From positions 186,001 through 250,000 of the forward strand of contig NZ_BPFJ01000001.1 of the NCBI RefSeq assembly GCF_019972115.1: a DNA stretch of 64,000 nt, in the 5' to 3' direction. Positions 7,938 through 17,676 of this stretch are shown one piece after another; the first letter of the stretch is position 1; each line of letters opens with the position of its first letter. The DNA is from Sulfurovum sp. TSL6. Lineage in GTDB: Bacteria; Campylobacterota; Campylobacteria; Campylobacterales; Sulfurovaceae. A program made the position numbers and the translations under genes. Under the pieces are notes generated by a model that was given only the letters and a program-made list of their open reading frames with translations, searched no databases and was not told where the DNA came from.

Positions 7938-10900
7938 TTATTGTGCTTCACTAAGCTCTTTTGCCAATCTTTTAGCCCCTTTAAAATCAGCCTTTCCGGT
8001 TCCAAGTTTAGGCAATTCATCCACTTTGAAGTACTCTGATGGCACAAAAAGAGGGTTCATTTCAATGTTTTTGATCTTCTCTTTTAACTCGTCTAATTCT
8101 ATCTCTCCCTCAAGTAAAAGCACAAGCTTCTCGCCTTTTTTAGCATCAGGCAGGGCAGCAATGGCTATTTGGTCGTTTTCTCTCAGTACCTTGGCTATTT
8201 CACCCTCGACAAGCCCCAGACTTACCATCTCTCCGGCTACTTTGGCAAAACGGCTGTAGCGGTCGACGATGGTGAGGAAACCATCTTCATCTAAACGACC
8301 TTTGTCTCCTGTGACATACCAGCGTATACCGTCTATCTCTTTGATGACGGAGTCTGTTTTTTCAGGGTCACCGATATAGCCTTTCATGATCTGTGTTCCA
8401 CCGATGAGTATCATGCCTTCTTCACCCGTTTTGAGTGTTTCAAAACTCTCAGGATCTACGATACGAAATGTGGAACCAGGCAGTGGCAGACCAACAGTAC
8501 CTATTTTTTGACCGACCTGTGGTTTCCATGAGTCCAGCATGAGTACATCAGGCATATTGACTGAAGCTACCGGTGTGGTCTCTGTCGCACCATACCCTTC
8601 ATAGATGTCAAGTCCAAACTTCTTTTTAAACTCATCACGTATCTCATTAGGCAGTTTCTCTGCACCGGCAACTACCATACGTATATTTTTGAACATGAGT
8701 GGTGTAAGTTTCCGGTTTCTCGTGTAGAGTCTAAGGAATGTGGCCGTTGCCAACAGGATGGTCGCTTCATATTTTGCTGCCATTTTCCCTATGCCAAAAC
8801 CATCCGTAGGGTCAGGATGTGATGCGACCGGTATACCTTCAATCAGTGGTAACAGTGTAGTGACCGTCAAACCAAAAGAGTGGAAGATAGGCAGTGTTCC
8901 AAGCATCACATCGCTATCTGTAGGATTCAGCAGGGTCGCTGTCTGCTTGATGTTCCCCATGATGTTTCTGTGGCTTAACGCTATACCTTTTGGTGTACCT
9001 TCAGACCCTGATGAAAAGAGAATAGCTGCTGTATCATCAAGCTCTGCATTTTTTATAAACAGTGGACTGAGTAGCCATGCCGGTAAAGTTTTAACCACTA
9101 TCCACATAAGAAGACTTTGTGTTTTGTTTATATGCTCTTTGATATCTTCAAGATAGATGACTTCTATATTTTTAAGTACTTCTGTCATATCAAAGCCTTT
9201 GGCTTTAAGTTTGGTGATAAACTGTTTTGAAGCTACTATTTTTGTAATATCGGCGATTTTAAGTGCATGAAGCAGACTCTCTTGACCTGCCGAGTAATTG
9301 AGGTTTACGATTGTTTTGCCCAGTGAAAGCAGTGCCATATTTCCCATGGAACCACCTGCAGAAGTTGGTAGAAGTACACCTATATTTTGTGAGCCTTTTA
9401 GTTTTGATCTTAGTGAAGATGCCATCATAAGCGTAGCTGTAATGAATCTCTCTCCACTTAACTCTATACCTGTAGAATCTGCCATACAGAGTTTTGAACC
9501 GACATTTTTAGCTGAGCGTATCCATGCTTTTTGCAATACCGGTAAAGACTCTGCATAGTGCTTCCAGCTTTGTACAGAGAGATCAAATACGGATTTTTTT
9601 ACTTCTGAAGCAGTAGAGTGAATATCTATAGCCTCTGCAAAACTCACAGAGATGTCTTTACTCTTGTTACGTTTCATCTTGTTTGATGCGTAAGAGAAGT
9701 TGTCTTCCCAAAGTCCCCTAAGATAAAAAGGTATGATCACTGCATCTTCTACCTCTTTGGTTGCCATTTCAAACCCTCTTTGAAATGTACTTAAGTGTCC
9801 GTTACGCGAGAGGTGGCCTTCCGGAAAAAGTGCTACTGTTTCACCACGGTTTAGTGCTTCCGTTACTTTAACAAGAGCACTCTTACTTCCTCTGCTGGAG
9901 ATAGGTATCACCCCAAAAAATTTCAAAAAAGGTTTGAGGTACCACTTTTCATAGTAAGATCTTTCCATGACAAAACGTATCTGTTTTGGGTATGCCATCT
10001 GTAAGACAGCCCAGTCTAAAAATGATATGTGGTTACCTAAAAGAAGTATGCCTTTATCTACTTTTATATGGTTAAGACCATCAACATGTAAAGTGTACTT
10101 AAATCCTATGATCATACGGACCATATAGCGTATGAGTGACTGTGGCAGTTTGATAAAAGTGTATACCATACCTATGAAAGCGATAGTAGATATGATGTAA
10201 AACAGTCCTATGGCAGAGAACTGAAAGTATCCAAAAATAGCAGTCAAAATGAGAAACAGGAACATACTCACATTTTGCATAAAGTTATTACCTGCGAGGA
10301 CCTTACCCAGTATTTTGTGAGGTGATGAGAACTGGATCATGGCATTGAGAGGAACGATAAAAAGTCCTGAAAAGAAACCAAAAGACAAAAGTGCTGTACC
10401 TAACGCCCATAAAGAAGTAAGAGATGGAATCATATAGAGTGCAAGGGCTACACCCAGACTACCAAGAGGTATGATGCCTGTTTCTATGTAATTTTTACTC
10501 ACTCGTCCTGCAAAGATAGAACCTAGTATCATACCTATACCGGCTAGTGCCAATAAACTTTGTGCAGTGACCGTATTGGTGATGCCTAGTGTGCTTTTCA
10601 GATATTCTCCAAATATGGCTAAAACCACTTGTGATACTCCCCAAAGTATAGAAAGACCGATAATACTTAACCAGATCGTTCTATGTTGTTTGATGAGAGA
10701 AAGGTTCTGTTTCAAATAAGAGAGGTTCTTATACTCTTTGGGCTCAAATGTCATACTTTCATCTATATCAACAGCTTTGAACTTACGTACCAGTCGTCTA
10801 GCCAAAAGATACTCTACTGTACTTGCACCTATAAGTAAGTACCCTACAGGTGCAATGTATCTGAGTATCTCCGAAGGTATAATGCTGGCATCCTGAAGTA

Positions 10901-11393
10901 AACGTTCAAAGAAAATAGAATAGATGACTGCTCCGGCAAGGATAGAAGAGATTGTAACAGCTTGTACTACTGCATTTGCCTCAGACAGATGTTCATTGCC
11001 TGTCATCTCTTTGATAAGTCCATATTTTGCCGGGGAATAGATGGCACTTTGTGCTGCTAAAATAAAAGTTAAAATAAAGGCTATCCAAAACCAACCCATA
11101 TAATAAGAGAGAAGTATCAGTGTAGTAATACCGATCGCTGCCATTGATGCATACTCTATCACTTTTGTTTTCGGATATTTGTCAGCTATAAATCCTGCCG
11201 GGGAGAAGAGAAAGATAAAAGGCAGAAGGATCAAAGCATTGACTATGGCAGTGAGTATGATGAGTTCCGGACCTTCATACGCTTTAAAAATGGTGTTTTG
11301 CAAGATGATCTTGTGTCCCAAGTCTGTCATTGCATTGAGTAGTACGATCAGAATATAGGGTGTAAATCCGGCTATTTTAAAAAGTGATAGCAT
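7938..11393 (-). CDS. aas: Fused lysophospholipid transporter / PlsC acyltransferase / acyl-ACP ligase (Aas type)
   Basis: A 1151-residue three-domain protein. Residues 1-420 are an MFS transporter like LplT, with about 12 helices. Residues about 430-640 are a PlsC acyltransferase with NHISFLD (HX4D catalytic motif) and FPEGHLS (substrate loop). Residues about 650-1151 are an AMP-forming acyl ligase with the phosphate loop SSGSEGTPKG, YGATETTP and TGDKGRLDEDGF. Together these should flip lysophospholipids across the inner membrane and re-acylate them with activated fatty acid, repairing membrane lipid. In E. coli the transporter and the enzyme are separate proteins; the single fused chain is known in other bacteria. 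It heads the run of lipid-related genes that follows it on the minus strand. Confidence 0.9.
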   Translation of the reverse strand: MLSLFKIAGFTPYILIVLLNAMTDLGHKIILQNTIFKAYEGPELIILTAIVNALILLPFIFLFSPAGFIADKYPKTKVIEYASMAAIGITTLILLSYYMGWFWIAFILTFILAAQSAIYSPAKYGLIKEMTGNEHLSEANAVVQAVTISSILAGAVIYSIFFERLLQDASIIPSEILRYIAPVGYLLIGASTVEYLLARRLVRKFKAVDIDESMTFEPKEYKNLSYLKQNLSLIKQHRTIWLSIIGLSILWGVSQVVLAIFGEYLKSTLGITNTVTAQSLLALAGIGMILGSIFAGRVSKNYIETGIIPLGSLGVALALYMIPSLTSLWALGTALLSFGFFSGLFIVPLNAMIQFSSPHKILGKVLAGNNFMQNVSMFLFLILTAIFGYFQFSAIGLFYIISTIAFIGMVYTFIKLPQSLIRYMVRMIIGFKYTLHVDGLNHIKVDKGILLLGNHISFLDWAVLQMAYPKQIRFVMERSYYEKWYLKPFLKFFGVIPISSRGSKSALVKVTEALNRGETVALFPEGHLSRNGHLSTFQRGFEMATKEVEDAVIIPFYLRGLWEDNFSYASNKMKRNKSKDISVSFAEAIDIHSTASEVKKSVFDLSVQSWKHYAESLPVLQKAWIRSAKNVGSKLCMADSTGIELSGERFITATLMMASSLRSKLKGSQNIGVLLPTSAGGSMGNMALLSLGKTIVNLNYSAGQESLLHALKIADITKIVASKQFITKLKAKGFDMTEVLKNIEVIYLEDIKEHINKTQSLLMWIVVKTLPAWLLSPLFIKNAELDDTAAILFSSGSEGTPKGIALSHRNIMGNIKQTATLLNPTDSDVMLGTLPIFHSFGLTVTTLLPLIEGIPVASHPDPTDGFGIGKMAAKYEATILLATATFLRLYTRNRKLTPLMFKNIRMVVAGAEKLPNEIRDEFKKKFGLDIYEGYGATETTPVASVNMPDVLMLDSWKPQVGQKIGTVGLPLPGSTFRIVDPESFETLKTGEEGMILIGGTQIMKGYIGDPEKTDSVIKEIDGIRWYVTGDKGRLDEDGFLTIVDRYSRFAKVAGEMVSLGLVEGEIAKVLRENDQIAIAALPDAKKGEKLVLLLEGEIELDELKEKIKNIEMNPLFVPSEYFKVDELPKLGTGKADFKGAKRLAKELSEAQ

Positions 11394-11438
11394 TTGTTTC
11401 CCTTGTTACATTTTGTCGGCGAGCTTGAATACTATATT

Positions 11439-12146
11439 TTAGTAGAATTCTTCTGTACATTCCGTTACACATGTAAGTTCATAGACCCATTGGTGCAAGT
11501 CAAGCATATCTTTATAGATCTTAAAGTTTTTGTCTATGATAGCTTCAGAGTGAAATGTTTCATCGGGTGGGAATGTCGTATAGACATACATCGCACCATA
11601 GAGGTAGAGGTAGGCATAGGTGTCATTTTTATCCAGGCCTACAGGATAACGTTTGAATTGGGGCTCAGGTACCGTATAGCCTTTTCTTTTGAGTGCTTCC
11701 AAGATGTGATGCAAACTTTCTCTCTTTGCATCATTTTTGATGTATTCTCTGTAGGTAGCTAGTAGTGGCGGCTTGAAATTACGTATACCCGCAGCGACAA
11801 AGACTTCAAAAGGATCATAGTGCATATAAAAAGAACTGCTTTGCATACGGTGCGTTGCACCCTGCCAAAATATGATACCGATACGTTCTTTGATCGGGTC
11901 AAGTCTGTGAAATCTGGCATCACGATAGATACGAAAGAGGGATTTGTTTATTTTGGGTATGGCGTGAATAGTCGGTACAAGTATCTGTAAATGTTCACCC
12001 ATCTCTTCCACATAGGCTTTATTGGGTGATACGATATACTTTTCATACGCTTCTTTATGATCATCAAGCCACTCTTTGGAATTGTTGATGATGATGTTAT
12101 CGAGGAAGGCAAGTCCCTCTTTGGGAAATCCGGTAAAAGACATCAT
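11439..12146 (-). CDS. DUF2461 (TIGR02453) family protein
   Basis: A 235-residue soluble protein starting FTGFPKEGLAFLDNIIINNS, with KEWLDDHKEAYE and FRIYRDARFH, which are the recognisable parts of the DUF2461/TIGR02453 family. GFYxH-like features appear as SSSFYMHYDPFEVFVAAG. The function of the family is not established. The start codon overlaps the stop of the ElyC-like gene by four bases (ATGA), so the two are translationally coupled; an ATG one codon later is equally possible. Confidence 0.85.
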   Translation of the reverse strand: MMSFTGFPKEGLAFLDNIIINNSKEWLDDHKEAYEKYIVSPNKAYVEEMGEHLQILVPTIHAIPKINKSLFRIYRDARFHRLDPIKERIGIIFWQGATHRMQSSSFYMHYDPFEVFVAAGIRNFKPPLLATYREYIKNDAKRESLHHILEALKRKGYTVPEPQFKRYPVGLDKNDTYAYLYLYGAMYVYTTFPPDETFHSEAIIDKNFKIYKDMLDLHQWVYELTCVTECTEEFY

Positions 12147-12898
12147 ATCCCTTTCACTTTTTGCCAGATCAAGCCTAAGATCTCATGAAATACGATACGA
12201 GACTTTACCAGTGCTTCAGAAGAAAAGAATTTGCTATAGTTTAAGTGCTGTATGCTTGCCAAATGGTTCGTTGGTGCAGGGATCGGGTGCAATCCCTCAT
12301 TTTTGAAAAAGTACATTGCTCTTGTCATATGAGATGCTGAGGTGACTAAGATAAATGGTTTATTACCCAGTAATGCTTTTGCAGCTATGGCCTCTTCTTC
12401 TGTATCTCTTGGTGCTGGACGAAGTATGATCTGTTCTTTTTTTACACCTAAAGCCAAAGCTAATTTCTCTTGCATCACCGCATGGGTTGTAGGATCGAAT
12501 AATCCGCTGTACCCTGAAACAATGATACTGGCTTCTTCGTGCAGTTGATGGTAAAGGCGTATGCCTTCAGTTAACCGAACAACAGAGGCTTCAAAGATCT
12601 GAGAGGTAATGGGAAAACTTTCATCCGTATGATGCCCCCCACCTAGAACATAGATATATTTGACATTCTCAGGTGCATGGTGAAGTGTCGCATTTTTCGA
12701 CTCAATACTATGTAAGAGTGTATTGGCAACAGGTGGATAAGAAAAGAAAAATAACCATAAAACACTCAATATAAGCATGAACTTTGCTGGTTTAGTTTTG
12801 TTTCTGTAGAGTAATACTAATGCTAAAACGATGAAAAACACCCCAAGTGGAAGGGGCATTAAAAACATAGAGATAAATTTTTTGAGTAAAAAATCCAT
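12143..12898 (-). CDS. YdcF/ElyC (DUF218) family envelope protein
   Basis: A 251-residue protein with two N-terminal transmembrane helices (about 10-28 and 36-55) and a periplasmic DUF218 domain. Visible motifs are YIYVLGGGHH, EASVVRLTEGIRLYH, IIVSGYSG, PAPRDTEEEA and LVTSASHMTRAMYFF. This matches ElyC (envelope biogenesis factor) and YdcF relatives. ElyC affects peptidoglycan synthesis in E. coli, and the enzymatic activity is unknown. It lies four bases after the carboxynorspermidine dehydrogenase gene and overlaps the DUF2461 gene. Confidence 0.87.
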   Translation of the reverse strand: MDFLLKKFISMFLMPLPLGVFFIVLALVLLYRNKTKPAKFMLILSVLWLFFFSYPPVANTLLHSIESKNATLHHAPENVKYIYVLGGGHHTDESFPITSQIFEASVVRLTEGIRLYHQLHEEASIIVSGYSGLFDPTTHAVMQEKLALALGVKKEQIILRPAPRDTEEEAIAAKALLGNKPFILVTSASHMTRAMYFFKNEGLHPIPAPTNHLASIQHLNYSKFFSSEALVKSRIVFHEILGLIWQKVKGI

Positions 12899-12901
12899 TA
12901 T

Positions 12902-14119
12902 TTACTCTACGATCCTTGTTTCATCTGCTCCAAGTTCCATGACTTTCCAAGGCAACCCTTGCTTGTTCATCTCCTCCATAAATGGATCAGGGTCAAGCTC
13001 TTCCATGTTGAAGACGCCTTTACCATGCCATTTACCTTCGAGCATCAGTTTCGCTCCAATCATGGCAGGTACACCCGTCGTATAACTGACACCTTGGCTC
13101 ATCACTTCTGCATAACATTTTTCATGATCACTGACTTGATAAATGTAGATGGTTCTCTCTTTACCGTCTTTGATACCTTTTGCAAAGATTCCGATGTTCG
13201 TTTTACCTTTTGTACGTGGTCCCAGACTAGCAGGATCTGGAAGCAGGGTAGCAAGGAATTCCATAGGGACGATCTTCATCCCTTTATGTTCTACTTCCTC
13301 GATGCCAAGCATGCCCACATTTTCAAGACATTTCATATGTGTCAGATAACTCTCTCCAAATGTCATAAAAAATCTGATACGTTTTAGCCCTTTGATATGT
13401 TTCACCAAAGACTCCATCTCTTCATGGTAAAGCAGGTAGCTGTCTTTTGGCCCCACTTCAGGATAGTCCCATACCTGTTTTATCTCCATCGGTTCTGTCT
13501 CTATCCACTCTCCATTTTCCCAGTATCGACCTTTCGCAGAGACTTCACGAAGATTGATCTCCGGGTTGAAATTGGTAGCAAAAGGATACCCATGGTCCCC
13601 TGCATTACAGTCGAGGATGTCAATAGTATGTATTTCATCAAAGTAGTGTTTCTGTGCATAGGCACAAAATACATTCGTCGCTCCAGGGTCAAAACCGGAC
13701 CCAAGTAAGCCCATGATGTTCGCTTTTCTAAACTCTTCATATCTGGCCCATTGTTCTTTGTACTCAAATTTCGCTGTGTCAGGGTGTTCGTAGTTGGCTG
13801 TATCGAGGTAATCTACCTGCATCTCTTCACAGGCATCCATGATGGTAAGATCCTGATAAGGAAGTGCCACATTGATGACAATACTTGCACCGATAGCAGC
13901 AATGAGTTCTTTAAGTTCAGGTATGGAATCTGCATCTACTGTTCGTGTCTGTATCTGAACACCTGTTTTTTCTTTTACATTTGCGGCGATTGCATCACAC
14001 TTACTGAGCGTACGACTTGCCAGCGTGATATCTCCAAATGTATCAGCATTCATTGCACACTTAAAAGCAACAACATTTCCGACACCACCGGCACCGATGA
14101 TAAGGGTTTGTTTAGACAT
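12902..14119 (-). CDS. Carboxynorspermidine/carboxyspermidine dehydrogenase
   Basis: A 405-residue member of the saccharopine-dehydrogenase-like family. The N-terminal Rossmann motif is IIGAGGVGNVVAFKC. Other landmarks are TLASRTLSKCD, YLDTANYEHPD, GLLGSGFDPGATNVF and LDCNAGDHGYPF. It reductively condenses aspartate semialdehyde with putrescine or diaminopropane using NADPH, giving carboxyspermidine or carboxynorspermidine. This is the SAM-independent polyamine route used by Campylobacterota. The arginine decarboxylase that supplies agmatine and then putrescine is at 17677-19542. The decarboxylase partner (nspC) is not in this window. It is the first gene of the three-gene minus-strand unit with the ElyC-like and DUF2461 genes. 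Confidence 0.9.
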   Translation of the reverse strand: MSKQTLIIGAGGVGNVVAFKCAMNADTFGDITLASRTLSKCDAIAANVKEKTGVQIQTRTVDADSIPELKELIAAIGASIVINVALPYQDLTIMDACEEMQVDYLDTANYEHPDTAKFEYKEQWARYEEFRKANIMGLLGSGFDPGATNVFCAYAQKHYFDEIHTIDILDCNAGDHGYPFATNFNPEINLREVSAKGRYWENGEWIETEPMEIKQVWDYPEVGPKDSYLLYHEEMESLVKHIKGLKRIRFFMTFGESYLTHMKCLENVGMLGIEEVEHKGMKIVPMEFLATLLPDPASLGPRTKGKTNIGIFAKGIKDGKERTIYIYQVSDHEKCYAEVMSQGVSYTTGVPAMIGAKLMLEGKWHGKGVFNMEELDPDPFMEEMNKQGLPWKVMELGADETRIVE

Positions 14120-14152
14120 GGGAACTCCTAGTAAAGTTATAGGGTTATTTTA

Positions 14153-15067
14153 TCACAAATAGTAGTGATTTATAACATAGCTTAGCCCGAATAACAAAGG
14201 CATAAATAAAAGTGTACTAAGCAAGATAAGCGAAGTGACATCTTTAGGTCTGCAATTATATAACGAAGCCAGATTGATGTTGGCAACTGCCAGAGGTACC
14301 ATCATTTCCATAAAGATCACACCTTGTACAAAAAGAGAAAGGTTTGTAAAAGAGAGTATGAGGGCAGTAGCCAACGGCACAATGACAAACTTTTGGCTTA
14401 TGGTCCCTATAAAAAGCTTGGGATGCAGCTCTTTTATACATATACCCTGCAGGAACGTTCCCAGTAAAAAAAGTTGCAAGACGATACCGGCATAGGCACC
14501 CATTTTGAAAAATTCAATGATCTCTGTACTTAGAGGTACCTCATAAATATTGATGAGTATCGCTACAATCGAAGCTGGGATAATAGGAATTCTGATGATG
14601 TTCAAGAGTGACTCTTTGATACTGAACGAACCTCGAGAATAGATGTAGACACCGATGATATAAACGACAAATACATTGGCTATATTGATAAGGGTCGTGT
14701 AGATGACAGAGGCTTCTCCAAAGAGGGCGATACCCAAGGGGATACCTATGTTTCCTGTGTTCCCTACAAATCCGGCAATGGAAAATATGGCCCTCTCTTT
14801 GGGATCATTGAAAAGTGCCTTTCCCAGTAGGATGGTTGGAAAGAGCAGGAGAAGGATAATGGCAAGATAGATGAGTGGGACATAAAGGTGCTCACTATTC
14901 AGTCTGGCTGTACTAAAACCCCAGATGGTCACAAAGGGTTGCAAAAAGTAGACAGACATCAGGGTCAGTGTTTTTGGATTCATCTCTTCTTTAAAGATCC
15001 GTTTGGCCATATAGCCTAAAAGTATAAAGACATAGACAAAGAGAATGCTCAATAGTGTTTCAATCAT
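14153..15067 (-). CDS. AEC (auxin efflux carrier) family transporter
   Basis: A 304-residue membrane protein with about ten helices in two halves. Recognisable AEC features include GYMAKRIFKEEMNPKTL after helix 1, AGFVGNTGNIGIPLG (conserved Asn-Gly-rich loop) and MEMMVPLAVANINLASLY in the second half. Bacterial members export dicarboxylates such as malate, or other anions; the substrate here is unknown. The gene is divergent from the DedA gene, with the two start regions close together, so regulation may be shared. Confidence 0.85.
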   Translation of the reverse strand: MIETLLSILFVYVFILLGYMAKRIFKEEMNPKTLTLMSVYFLQPFVTIWGFSTARLNSEHLYVPLIYLAIILLLLFPTILLGKALFNDPKERAIFSIAGFVGNTGNIGIPLGIALFGEASVIYTTLINIANVFVVYIIGVYIYSRGSFSIKESLLNIIRIPIIPASIVAILINIYEVPLSTEIIEFFKMGAYAGIVLQLFLLGTFLQGICIKELHPKLFIGTISQKFVIVPLATALILSFTNLSLFVQGVIFMEMMVPLAVANINLASLYNCRPKDVTSLILLSTLLFMPLLFGLSYVINHYYL

Positions 15068-15125
15068 GAGAAGGATTATAACTTATTTTGGGTATGATTC
15101 ATTAATAAACTATTTAGGATTTTTT

Positions 15126-15683
15126 ATGGATTTTTCTTCTTTAGAGACTTGGGGTTACTTTGCCATAGCCTTTTTTGCATTTGGCGGTTCACTCTTTATT
15201 GTTGCGGCAGCTGGTGTGTTTTCATTTATGGGTAACATGGATCTGACTACTGCCTTGGCAGTTGCAACCGTATCAAACTTTTTAGGAGATATCTTTCTTT
15301 TTTATCTGGGGAAATACCAGAAAAAAGAGATACAGCCTTACTTCGCAAAACATAAACGTAAAATAGCCCTTGCCACGCTCATCATGCGTAAGTACGGGGT
15401 ATTGGCCATCTTTATACAGAAGTTTCTCTATGGTATCAAAACCCTTGTACCACTCTCTATGGCACTTGCCAAATATGACTTTAAAAAGTTTGCTTTTTAT
15501 AATGTATTTGCCTCTATTGTATTCGTCTTGACGATAGGACTGAGTGCGTATTATTCAAGTGAGTTTATCATTGCAGTGTTTACGTATATCAAGATACATC
15601 CATGGATAGCACCGGTGATCTTGTTTAGTATTATAGGTGCAGTATGGTTTGTTATGGAAAATATGACTAAAAAGAAAAAGTAG
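15126..15683 (+). CDS. DedA family membrane protein
   Basis: About 185 residues from the preferred start at 15126, which has TTAGGA six bases upstream; the open frame extends upstream to 15045 but would overlap the divergent AEC gene. Family motifs are present: FGGSLFIVAAAG, a glycine-rich loop followed by SNFLGDIFLFYLGKY, and FIQKFLYGIKTLVP, which matches the conserved FxRFxPGxR-like segment of DedA proteins. DedA proteins are inner-membrane lipid flippases or ion-coupled transporters (undecaprenyl phosphate recycling in some members). It is transcribed alone and ends at a strong terminator. Confidence 0.85.
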   Translation: MDFSSLETWGYFAIAFFAFGGSLFIVAAAGVFSFMGNMDLTTALAVATVSNFLGDIFLFYLGKYQKKEIQPYFAKHKRKIALATLIMRKYGVLAIFIQKFLYGIKTLVPLSMALAKYDFKKFAFYNVFASIVFVLTIGLSAYYSSEFIIAVFTYIKIHPWIAPVILFSIIGAVWFVMENMTKKKK

Positions 15684-15694
15684 TTTAAAGTGAA

Positions 15695-15723
15695 TTTAGA
15701 CCAAGATATTTTCTTGGTCTAAA
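15695..15723. terminator. Bidirectional hairpin terminator between dedA and aspB
   Basis: A perfect 12-base stem (TTTAGACCAAGA paired with TCTTGGTCTAAA) with a 5-base loop lies between the convergent DedA and aminotransferase genes. A-rich and T-rich ends fit use in both directions. Confidence 0.8.
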
Positions 15724-15737
15724 GTGTAAAAAGAGTC

Positions 15738-16904
15738 TTACTTTTTACTCTGTACAAACTTTTCAATACGTCTGATACCCTCACGGATCGTTGTGATATC
15801 TGTAGCAAATGAGAATCTAAAGTAACCTTCTGATCCGAAACCTATACCAGGAACAACAGCAACACCCGTAGACTGAAGCAGTTCTTTACAGAATTCTATA
15901 GAATCATTCGAGACATCTTTGATATTGACGAAGAGATAAAATGCACCTTGCGGTTTAAGTACAGAAAGACCGTCAATGTCGTTAAAGAGGTTTACTGCCT
16001 CTTCCGCTCTTCCTTCAAACGCTCTTCTCATCTGTTCTATTTCACTGTCGACTTCACCAAGCAGTGCAGGTATAGCCGCTTTCTGGGTAATGGAATTGAT
16101 GTTTGATGTACTTTGGCTTTGTAGCTTGTTCATCGCAGCAATGAGTTCTTTGTTCGGTGTTGCCAAGTATCCAAAACGCCATCCTGTCATCGCTACAGAT
16201 TTGCTGAGACCATTCACAGTGACAGTCCTTTGGAACATATCTTCACTGATACTTGCCGCGGCTACAAAGTCAATGTCATAAACAAGCTTCTCATACATTT
16301 CATCACTGACCACCATGATATCTGTACCTTTAAGTACGGCTGCCAGTGCTTCAAGTTCCTCTTTAGAATAGACTGAACCAGTCGGATTTGACGGTGATGT
16401 CAAGATAACCATTTTTGTTTTAGGCGTAATGGCAGCTTTGAGCTGTTCAGCAGTCATTTTGAATCCACTGATCTCATCTGTCTCTATGATGACGGGTATA
16501 GCACTTGCATATTTAACCAATTCAGGATACGTGACCCAATATGGAGAAGGAATGATAACCTCGTCACCTTCATTCAGTACCGCTTGAAAAAGATTAAAAA
16601 GAGACTGTTTTGCACCATTACTGACGATGATGTCTGAAGGTGCGTAGTCAAGGTTATTGTCTCTTTTTAGTTTTGCCGATACAGCTTCTAGAAGCGCTGG
16701 TATACCTGGTACTGCCGTGTATTGCGTAAACCCTTCGTTGATCGCTTTGATAGCCTCATCTTTGATACGTTGCGGTGTACCAAAATCCGGTTCACCAGCA
16801 GAGAAAGAAAGAATATCTTTTCCTTGTGCTTTTAAATCACGAGCAAGTGAAGAGATGGCTATAGTAAGAGATGGAGAGAGTGTTTGGATACGATCTGAAA
16901 GCAT
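15738..16904 (-). CDS. aspB: Class I/II aspartate aminotransferase
   Basis: A 388-residue PLP enzyme of the I-gamma aspartate aminotransferase type. Motifs include SFSAGEPDFGTP, SNGAKQSLFN, TSPSNPTGSVY (conserved Asn-Pro-x-Gly), SDEMYEKLVYD and NGLSKSVAMTGWRFGY (PLP-binding lysine). RFSFA near the C-terminus holds the substrate-binding arginine. It exchanges amino groups between aspartate and 2-oxoglutarate. It follows cysE and speA on the same strand, an arrangement I recall from Campylobacter jejuni. The choice of aspB over aspC as a symbol is by that analogy. Confidence 0.9.
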   Translation of the reverse strand: MLSDRIQTLSPSLTIAISSLARDLKAQGKDILSFSAGEPDFGTPQRIKDEAIKAINEGFTQYTAVPGIPALLEAVSAKLKRDNNLDYAPSDIIVSNGAKQSLFNLFQAVLNEGDEVIIPSPYWVTYPELVKYASAIPVIIETDEISGFKMTAEQLKAAITPKTKMVILTSPSNPTGSVYSKEELEALAAVLKGTDIMVVSDEMYEKLVYDIDFVAAASISEDMFQRTVTVNGLSKSVAMTGWRFGYLATPNKELIAAMNKLQSQSTSNINSITQKAAIPALLGEVDSEIEQMRRAFEGRAEEAVNLFNDIDGLSVLKPQGAFYLFVNIKDVSNDSIEFCKELLQSTGVAVVPGIGFGSEGYFRFSFATDITTIREGIRRIEKFVQSKK

Positions 16905-16972
16905 GTAAAAACCTTTGATTATAAATTGGCTAATTGTATCGAAAAATGCGTTAAAAACCGCAACATATATGT

Positions 16973-17674
16973 CTAATCCATAGAGTGGATAAAGTTATCA
17001 TAAAGCTTCTCAAGTTCATGGTCTTTTTCTTTAATATGCGCATTGTCCCCGGTTTCAATGGCAGTTTCAAGTACAGCAAGACGTTTGAGAAGATACTCAA
17101 ATATCTCTTTGTTGACATCAGGGATTTTATTGTGACTGAGCGGGGTGTTATCATATCCACGTTTAAGGACACGTGCAGGGATGCCTACAGCCGTTGAATC
17201 GGCAGGTACATTTTTCACCACCACCGAGTTGGCACCGACTTTGGAGTTACTCCCTACGGTAATGTTCCCCAGTACTTTAGCCCCTGCACCGATCACGGCA
17301 CCATTTTCTACGGTCGGGTGTCTTTTCCCTTTTGTAAGACTGACTCCACCAAGAGTGACCTGCTGATAGATAATAACATCATCACCGATGATCGCCGTTT
17401 CACCGATAACCACTCCCACACCATGGTCAATGAAAACCCTGCGGCCAATGGTTGCAGCGGGATGTATATCTATCACCGTTAAAAACTGTCCGACTGCAGA
17501 AATGAGTCGTGGAAGAAATCTTAGTCCTTTTTGGTAAAGCGAGTGTGCCAAACGATGAAACAGTAGTGCCCATAATCCAGGGTAGTTAAAAAAGAGTTCA
17601 AAAGTAGAGTGCAGGGCAGGATCATTTCTTTTTACATTAAGAAAATCTTCTTTGATAAGACTAAATGGGTTCAA
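16973..17674 (-). CDS. cysE: Serine O-acetyltransferase
   Basis: A 233-residue protein with a short N-terminal helical domain and a left-handed beta-helix of hexapeptide repeats. Catalytic features are [26 protein letters not shown] (with the catalytic His) and [20 protein letters not shown] and [11 protein letters not shown] follow. It acetylates serine with acetyl-CoA, the first step of cysteine synthesis, in the cytoplasm. A C-terminal helical extension contains AVLETAIE and may bind the O-acetylserine sulfhydrylase. It starts two bases after the stop of speA, so it is co-transcribed. Confidence 0.93.
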   Translation of the reverse strand: MNPFSLIKEDFLNVKRNDPALHSTFELFFNYPGLWALLFHRLAHSLYQKGLRFLPRLISAVGQFLTVIDIHPAATIGRRVFIDHGVGVVIGETAIIGDDVIIYQQVTLGGVSLTKGKRHPTVENGAVIGAGAKVLGNITVGSNSKVGANSVVVKNVPADSTAVGIPARVLKRGYDNTPLSHNKIPDVNKEIFEYLLKRLAVLETAIETGDNAHIKEKDHELEKLYDNFIHSMD

Positions 17675-17676
17675 TA

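Noticed and set aside
15045-15125. Longer N-terminus for the DedA protein
   Set aside because: It would overlap the divergent AEC gene, and the better ribosome-binding site precedes ATG 15126.
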